Translations under genes and position numbers: made by a program | NCBI GenBank assembly: GCA_963725415.1 | Contig: CAVRZY010000292.1 | Coordinates: 1 to 17,598, forward strand | Direction: 5' to 3' | Length of the DNA: 17,598 bases | From: CAVRZY01 sp963725415 | Lineage (GTDB): Bacteria > Acidobacteriota > Terriglobia > Bryobacterales > Bryobacteraceae | Shown: positions 15,301-17,598 of the stretch, one piece after another | Layout of the letters: every line of letters begins with the position of its first letter | Numbering within the stretch: position 1 is the first letter of the stretch | The notes under the pieces: generated by a model | Seen by the model: only the letters and a program-made list of their open reading frames with translations | Databases searched by the model: none | What the model was told of the DNA's origin: nothing

Positions 15301-16101
15301 GTCGCGGGCGCGCGCCACACCGTAGAAGTTGTCGCGGTTGGTTTCAAACAAAGAACCGTGGATCTGGTTGGTGCCGCCCTTGGTGGTCATGATGACGGTG
15401 TTCGCGCGGGTGTACCTGGCGGAACTGGAGTTGACGATCACGCTGAACTCCTGGATGCTGTCCAGGCTGGGCGGGCGCGCCACCGTGCCGCCGCCGTACC
15501 GCTGGTCGGTCAGGGCCGCGCCGTCCAGCACCACGTCGAAAGTCCCCTCGCGGCTGCCATCAAAGTGCCAATTGCCGTCATTTCCGCTGGTGAAGCCGGG
15601 GACCGTCGCCAGCAGGTTCCCGACGAAGCGGCCGTTGAGGGGCAACTGCTCGATGCGGGTGCGCTCGAGGGTGTGGCTCAGGCTCGCGGTATCGGAGGTC
15701 ATCATCGGAGTCGCGTCCACAACGCTGATCACCGTTTCCGTCCCGGCCGGGTGAAGCGTGATGTCAATGGTCGCCGATTGCTGCGTCTGCACGACGAGCG
15801 TGGCTTCGAACTTCTTCATCCCGGGGGATTGGGCCTCCAGCTTGTAAGGGCCGGGAGGAACCGAGGGGAAAACATAAATCCCCACTTCATTGCTCACGGT
15901 CTTGAGTTCAACCCCGGTCGCCGTGTTCGTCAGCACTACCGAGACACTGGGAATCACGGCGGTCGTCGGGTCCTGAACGGTTCCGCGAACGCTGCCGTGA
16001 ACGTATTGCGGCCAGGCCGGCGCAGCCAGCAGGGCCAGCAGGAGCAGGGCAAGGACAGTCGCTTGCCATGCAGGTTTCATGAAAGGCTGTTTAGGTGCCA
16101 A
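12319..16101 (-). CDS. Oar-type TonB-dependent outer-membrane receptor with carboxypeptidase-regulatory-like domain
   Basis: The protein has about 1260 aa, a normal length for this family. A signal peptide (VLALLLLALLAAPAWPQ) is followed by a regulatory-like Ig-type domain (SVRGTVQDPTTAVIPSVSVV ... YVFPSVPPGPYKLEAQSPGM). The plug region follows (IEQLPLNGRFVGNLLATVPG, DGAALTDQRYGGG, IVNSSSARYTRANTVIMTTKGGTNQIHG in pieces). A long beta-barrel then contains NEFGGSVGGPVWIPKLYNGK, FFNYEGLKQR and many aromatic strands, and ends in RVLQLSMRMTW with a C-terminal Trp. I chose TTG 16101: AAGGAG (16111-16116) lies 9 bases before it, and the promoter at 16132-16160 would start transcription near 16125, excluding the TTG at 16131. 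ATG 16080 is the other candidate. Such receptors import large or complexed nutrients through the outer membrane using TonB. The ligand is unknown. It sits between the two AlkP-TPR lipoprotein genes, on the opposite strand. Confidence 0.93.
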   Translation of the reverse strand: MAPKQPFMKPAWQATVLALLLLALLAAPAWPQYVHGSVRGTVQDPTTAVIPSVSVVLTNTATGVELKTVSNEVGIYVFPSVPPGPYKLEAQSPGMKKFEATLVVQTQQSATIDITLHPAGTETVISVVDATPMMTSDTASLSHTLERTRIEQLPLNGRFVGNLLATVPGFTSGNDGNWHFDGSREGTFDVVLDGAALTDQRYGGGTVARPPSLDSIQEFSVIVNSSSARYTRANTVIMTTKGGTNQIHGSLFETNRDNFYGVARARDNFTGVVSKLVRNEFGGSVGGPVWIPKLYNGKNKTFWFFNYEGLKQRSGTQGNYRVPNMTTRNGDFSDLVDTAGKMTVLYDPLTTGPGPNYLRQPFSYGGKINNIDPSRLSPFMKYVYSVLPEPNIAGVNGYLGNNYYGPAPSAQNEYTWGARFDHRFSDKDLVYGRITKAMRSTFAPASAGVPTKDGFGNSRTNTMPNESMSLDWTHTFSPTFFNEFMFSASRTVETAFSGDYSRYYTDELGLPNPNHQPGYPVMNNIGVGTGRGNYFQPVNWFQQFFNYFIMEDNGTKIKGKHEIQYGMHLRYDQLTYMPQQQRTAGAVTFQAVTTGLYDPVNSTVGSRVMTNYTGHVAAAAYLGYANYEVRVAKGKYYMRQKEDSFYVQDNWRATNRLTVNLGLRWQFSPYPNDKYYIMSAFSKKDNAIVLGNTLDTFYKINATTPSFVKVLTGYGAKFETWDQAGLPQKLVNDNWHDIGPHLGFAYRAFDGRKSFVLRGGYALNYMLIPIYGWNDRMRMNSPFFGQYQNYQLTDGAQSPAGDGINNWGLINAPTIVAGKNSANAVNFDKPMGITPGTDSFRNTWFKVAQPTSRVHDWNLTLEKEIMQNTVLRASYVGNKSTYQDSYDDTNQPMPSYVWMVTQKTTYPTGDAANTVTRPLSTMPYADLQEYRKDGWGWANGIKAELERRYSKGVGFQVMYQFFNSTKAASHGWYYDSMVSPVSSFLPAEQIPDHHRYMKTYMYKRDTNIPHDELRWNWIVDVPVGKGKKFLGHANKFLDAFVGGWQLTSMGRWRNNWITLPAGTNWPTGEPVHYYGRDIPIQDCTSGVCRNAFLMWNGYIPAYLINSVDANGKPNGYMGIPSNYKPATAPLWPYPADYRSRTAANDPNFNNYGNSYIWLPVTNQSAPVRFNYSGTANDQMYSPVHPWNGAAILGAGNWNFDTALFKAFSIAERAKLRVQCDTFNTFNHPGDVASAGGSGVASNYGSQNSARVLQLSMRMTW

Positions 16102-16131
16102 GTTCCAAATCTCCTTCCCGAAGCGTTTCAA

Positions 16132-16160
16132 ATTATATCAGTGGCGCAAGAATCATGCAA
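16132..16160 (-). promoter_or_regulatory. Sigma-70 promoter of the TonB-dependent receptor
   Basis: Read on the minus strand, TTGCAT (16155-16160) and a consensus TATAAT (16132-16137) are 17 bases apart. Predicted start is near 16125, giving a leader of about 24 bases that carries AAGGAG before the TTG at 16101. The spacer and -35 lie within the GTGGCGC-bounded repeat that begins at 16141, so part of the promoter may have been contributed by that repeat. Confidence 0.85.
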
Positions 16161-16314
16161 ATGCCAGCAGGTGGGCGCCGTAATGCCTCAGAAGCTGTGG
16201 AAAAATGCCCCCTTCACGTCGGCTGCCGGCAACGCAGGCCGGGGGCCTGCGCCACCTCAACAACTTGCCAGGGTGGTGGGGCAGGTCCCCGACCTGCCCT
16301 GGCATTTTTTCACA
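16141..16314. repeat. Nested palindromic element upstream of the TonB-receptor gene
   Basis: The 300-base gap between the receptor and the next gene is mostly palindromes. GTGGCGCA (16141-16148) pairs with TGCGCCAC (16248-16255). CGCAGGCC (16233-16240) pairs with GGCCTGCG (16244-16251) around a GGG loop. GGGCAGGTC (16279-16287) pairs with GACCTGCCC (16291-16299) around CCC. TGTGGAAAAATGCC (16196-16209) pairs with GGCATTTTTTCACA (16301-16314) with a single G-U wobble, enclosing the two inner hairpins as a three-way junction. These pairings overlap, so alternative folds are possible. The GTGGCGC/GCGCCAC boundary matches the element at 10070-10163. Confidence 0.75.
16266..16310 (+). terminator. 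Intrinsic-terminator-like hairpin
   Basis: TGCCAGGG (16266-16273) and CCCTGGCA (16297-16304) form a perfect 8-bp stem around an inner CAGGTC/GACCTG stem, followed at once by six T (16305-16310). This is a good terminator shape on the plus strand, but no plus-strand gene precedes it. It could block antisense or read-through transcription ahead of the promoter at 16367, or simply be part of the repeat. Confidence 0.55.
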
Positions 16315-16366
16315 CCTTCCGAGGCCTTACAGCGACCATGAGGTTCCGCGCGGTCCGCGCTGGGCC

Positions 16367-16395
16367 TTGAATCAGCGGGCGAAAAGGTGTATAGG
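16367..16395 (+). promoter_or_regulatory. Sigma-70-type promoter of the second AlkP lipoprotein gene
   Basis: TTGAAT (16367-16372), a 17-base spacer and TATAGG (16390-16395) match the promoter at 10170-10198 in sequence and spacing. Predicted start is near 16402; GGAGG (16420-16424) follows in the leader. Confidence 0.75.
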
Positions 16396-16437
16396 TTGTC
16401 GATTTGGGGTCTCAAGCTCGGAGGTCCTGGTAGAACG

Positions 16438-17598
16438 GTGAACTGCTGCTGTGTCTTTTTCCGCTGCCTCTTTGGCGCGGCGGCGCTGCTGGTGCTGGGC
16501 GCCTGTCAGTCCTCCAGCCAGAAGAGCGTCCCGGCAAGCGCAGGCGCTTGATTCTCCAGGCCCCCTGAACCTGGTTCTGGTGACCATCGACACCCTGCGC
16601 GCCGACCGGCTGGGTTGCTACGGCTATTCCAGAATCGAAACTCCGAACCTGGACCAGTTCGCGCAACGAGGGGTATTGTTTGAAAACGCAGCCGCGCAGG
16701 CGCCGCTGACCGCCCCGTCTCACGCCAGCATCCTCACCGGCACTTATCCAACCGTGCACAAGGTCCGGGACACCGGCGGCTTCGTTCTCCAGCCGTCGAA
16801 CACGACGCTGGCAGCGATCCTGCACCAGCAAGGATGGGACACGGCGGCGTTCGTCGGGGCCTCGGTGCTGAAGAAGAGTTTCGGATTCAACCAGGGATTT
16901 GCGGTCTACGACGACCAGATGCCCAAGCCCGGCGCGAGCAGGATGGCAAGCGAATACCCCGAGCGCCGGGCCGGAGAGGTGGTAGACCGGGCGATCGCCT
17001 GGCTCGGCTCACAGTCCGGCAAGCCTTTCTTCCTATGGGTGCACGTGTTCGATCCGCACTCTCCTTACGATCCGCCCTCTCCCTTCGGGGAAAAATACGC
17101 GGGCAGGCTTTACGACGGCGAGGTGGCTTACACCGACCAGCAGCTTGGGCGGCTGTTCGAGAGCATCGCAAAGAAATCGCCGCCGGAGAACACGCTGATC
17201 GCGGTGCTGTCGGACCACGGAGAGAGCCTGTCGGAACACGGGGAGTACACGCACGGAGTCTTTCTGTATGACTCGACGCTGCGGATCGCGTTCCTGCTGG
17301 CGGGACCGGGTGTCCCCAAGGGCCTCCGGGTGAAGCAGCAGGCGAGAACCATCGACCTGCTCCCCACGCTGCTGGAGCTGATGGGGATCAAGGCGCCGCA
17401 GGGGGTGCAGGGCGCCAGCCTCAGGCCCGCCTTCGCCGGCAAAGAGGTCCCGACGGCCTATTCTTACGCGGAGACTCTGTTTACCAAGATCAATATGGGA
17501 TGGGCAGAGCTGCGGGGGATACGGACCACCCGCTGGAAGTACATCCGCGCACCCAAACCGGAGCTTTACGACCTGATGCAGGACCCCGCCGAAACGAC
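16438..17598 (+). pseudogene. Second AlkP-fold lipoprotein gene, frameshifted near the signal peptide and cut by the window end
   Basis: This is a close paralogue of 10235-12253. From GTG 16438 the frame gives a lipoprotein signal ending in lipobox LGAC (Cys23), then QSSSQKSVPASAGA and a TGA at 16549-16551. The catalytic domain continues in the next frame (+1), open from before 16550 to the window end without a stop. It has LVTIDTLRADRLGCYGY, APLTAPSHASILTG (Thr in place of the sulfatase Cys), LSDHGESLSEHGEYTHG and ELRGIRTTRWKYI. Alignment with the first copy shows one extra base near 16546-16548 (GGCGCTTG against GGCGTTG). It could be a real inactivating insertion, a sequencing error or a programmed slip. 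A GTG at 16451 would open the catalytic frame but without a signal peptide. The strong protein-level conservation after the shift suggests either a recent mutation or an error. The TPR part lies beyond the window. Confidence 0.8.

Noticed and set aside
16129..16131. TTG at 16131 as the receptor start
   Set aside because: It lies upstream of the predicted transcription start (near 16125) from the consensus TATAAT promoter, and the AAGGAG site is downstream of it.

Overview
The window reads as high-GC chromosomal DNA of an acidobacterium, probably near the Solibacteres/Bryobacterales. This is inferred from an Oar-type TonB-dependent receptor with an N-terminal carboxypeptidase-regulatory-like domain, from the run of alkaline-phosphatase-superfamily (AlkP) proteins, and from the palindromic intergenic repeats. 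No database search was possible. I see no tRNA, rRNA, transposase or CRISPR array.

Left part (1-2753, all minus strand). A degraded 3' end of pyrG (CTP synthase glutaminase domain) is fused out of frame to a 3'-truncated family 9 glycosyltransferase (heptosyltransferase-like). Just upstream is a 56-aa zinc-ribbon protein of the Trm112/UPF0434 type. Next come a Cas6-type CRISPR RNA endoribonuclease with no array or other cas gene in the window, and a short secreted ORF that looks like a remnant of a TonB-receptor gene.

Middle (2885-12253, plus strand). A secreted DmpA/BapA-type aminopeptidase is followed by a tightly packed set: a short cytoplasmic AlkP-fold protein, a membrane-anchored COG3379-type phosphohydrolase, an exported COG3379-type paralogue, a small ribbon-helix-helix-like protein, a membrane protein with about three TM segments, and a lipoprotein with an AlkP (sulfatase-fold) domain plus TPRs. 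Three junctions are ATGA stop/start overlaps. The AlkP proteins keep the metal-binding motifs, but a Thr or Ser sits where true sulfatases have the formylglycine Cys. They are therefore more likely phosphoesterases or phospho-group transferases, and the cluster plausibly processes a phosphorylated envelope substrate (inference).

Right part (12257-17598). A 10-bp hairpin separates the lipoprotein gene from a convergent 1260-aa TonB-dependent receptor with a clear TTGCAT-17-TATAAT promoter. Beyond it, on the plus strand, is a second close copy of the AlkP lipoprotein gene that runs off the window. Both copies keep the same TTGAA(C/T)-17-TATA promoter, but the second has a +1 frameshift between its lipoprotein signal and its catalytic domain.

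Intergenic regions are rich in palindromes: paired hairpins at 6966-6997, a 15-bp tandem repeat with inverted copies at 8913-9052, and two compound elements bounded by GTGGCGC and GCGCCAC at 10071-10162 and 16141-16255.
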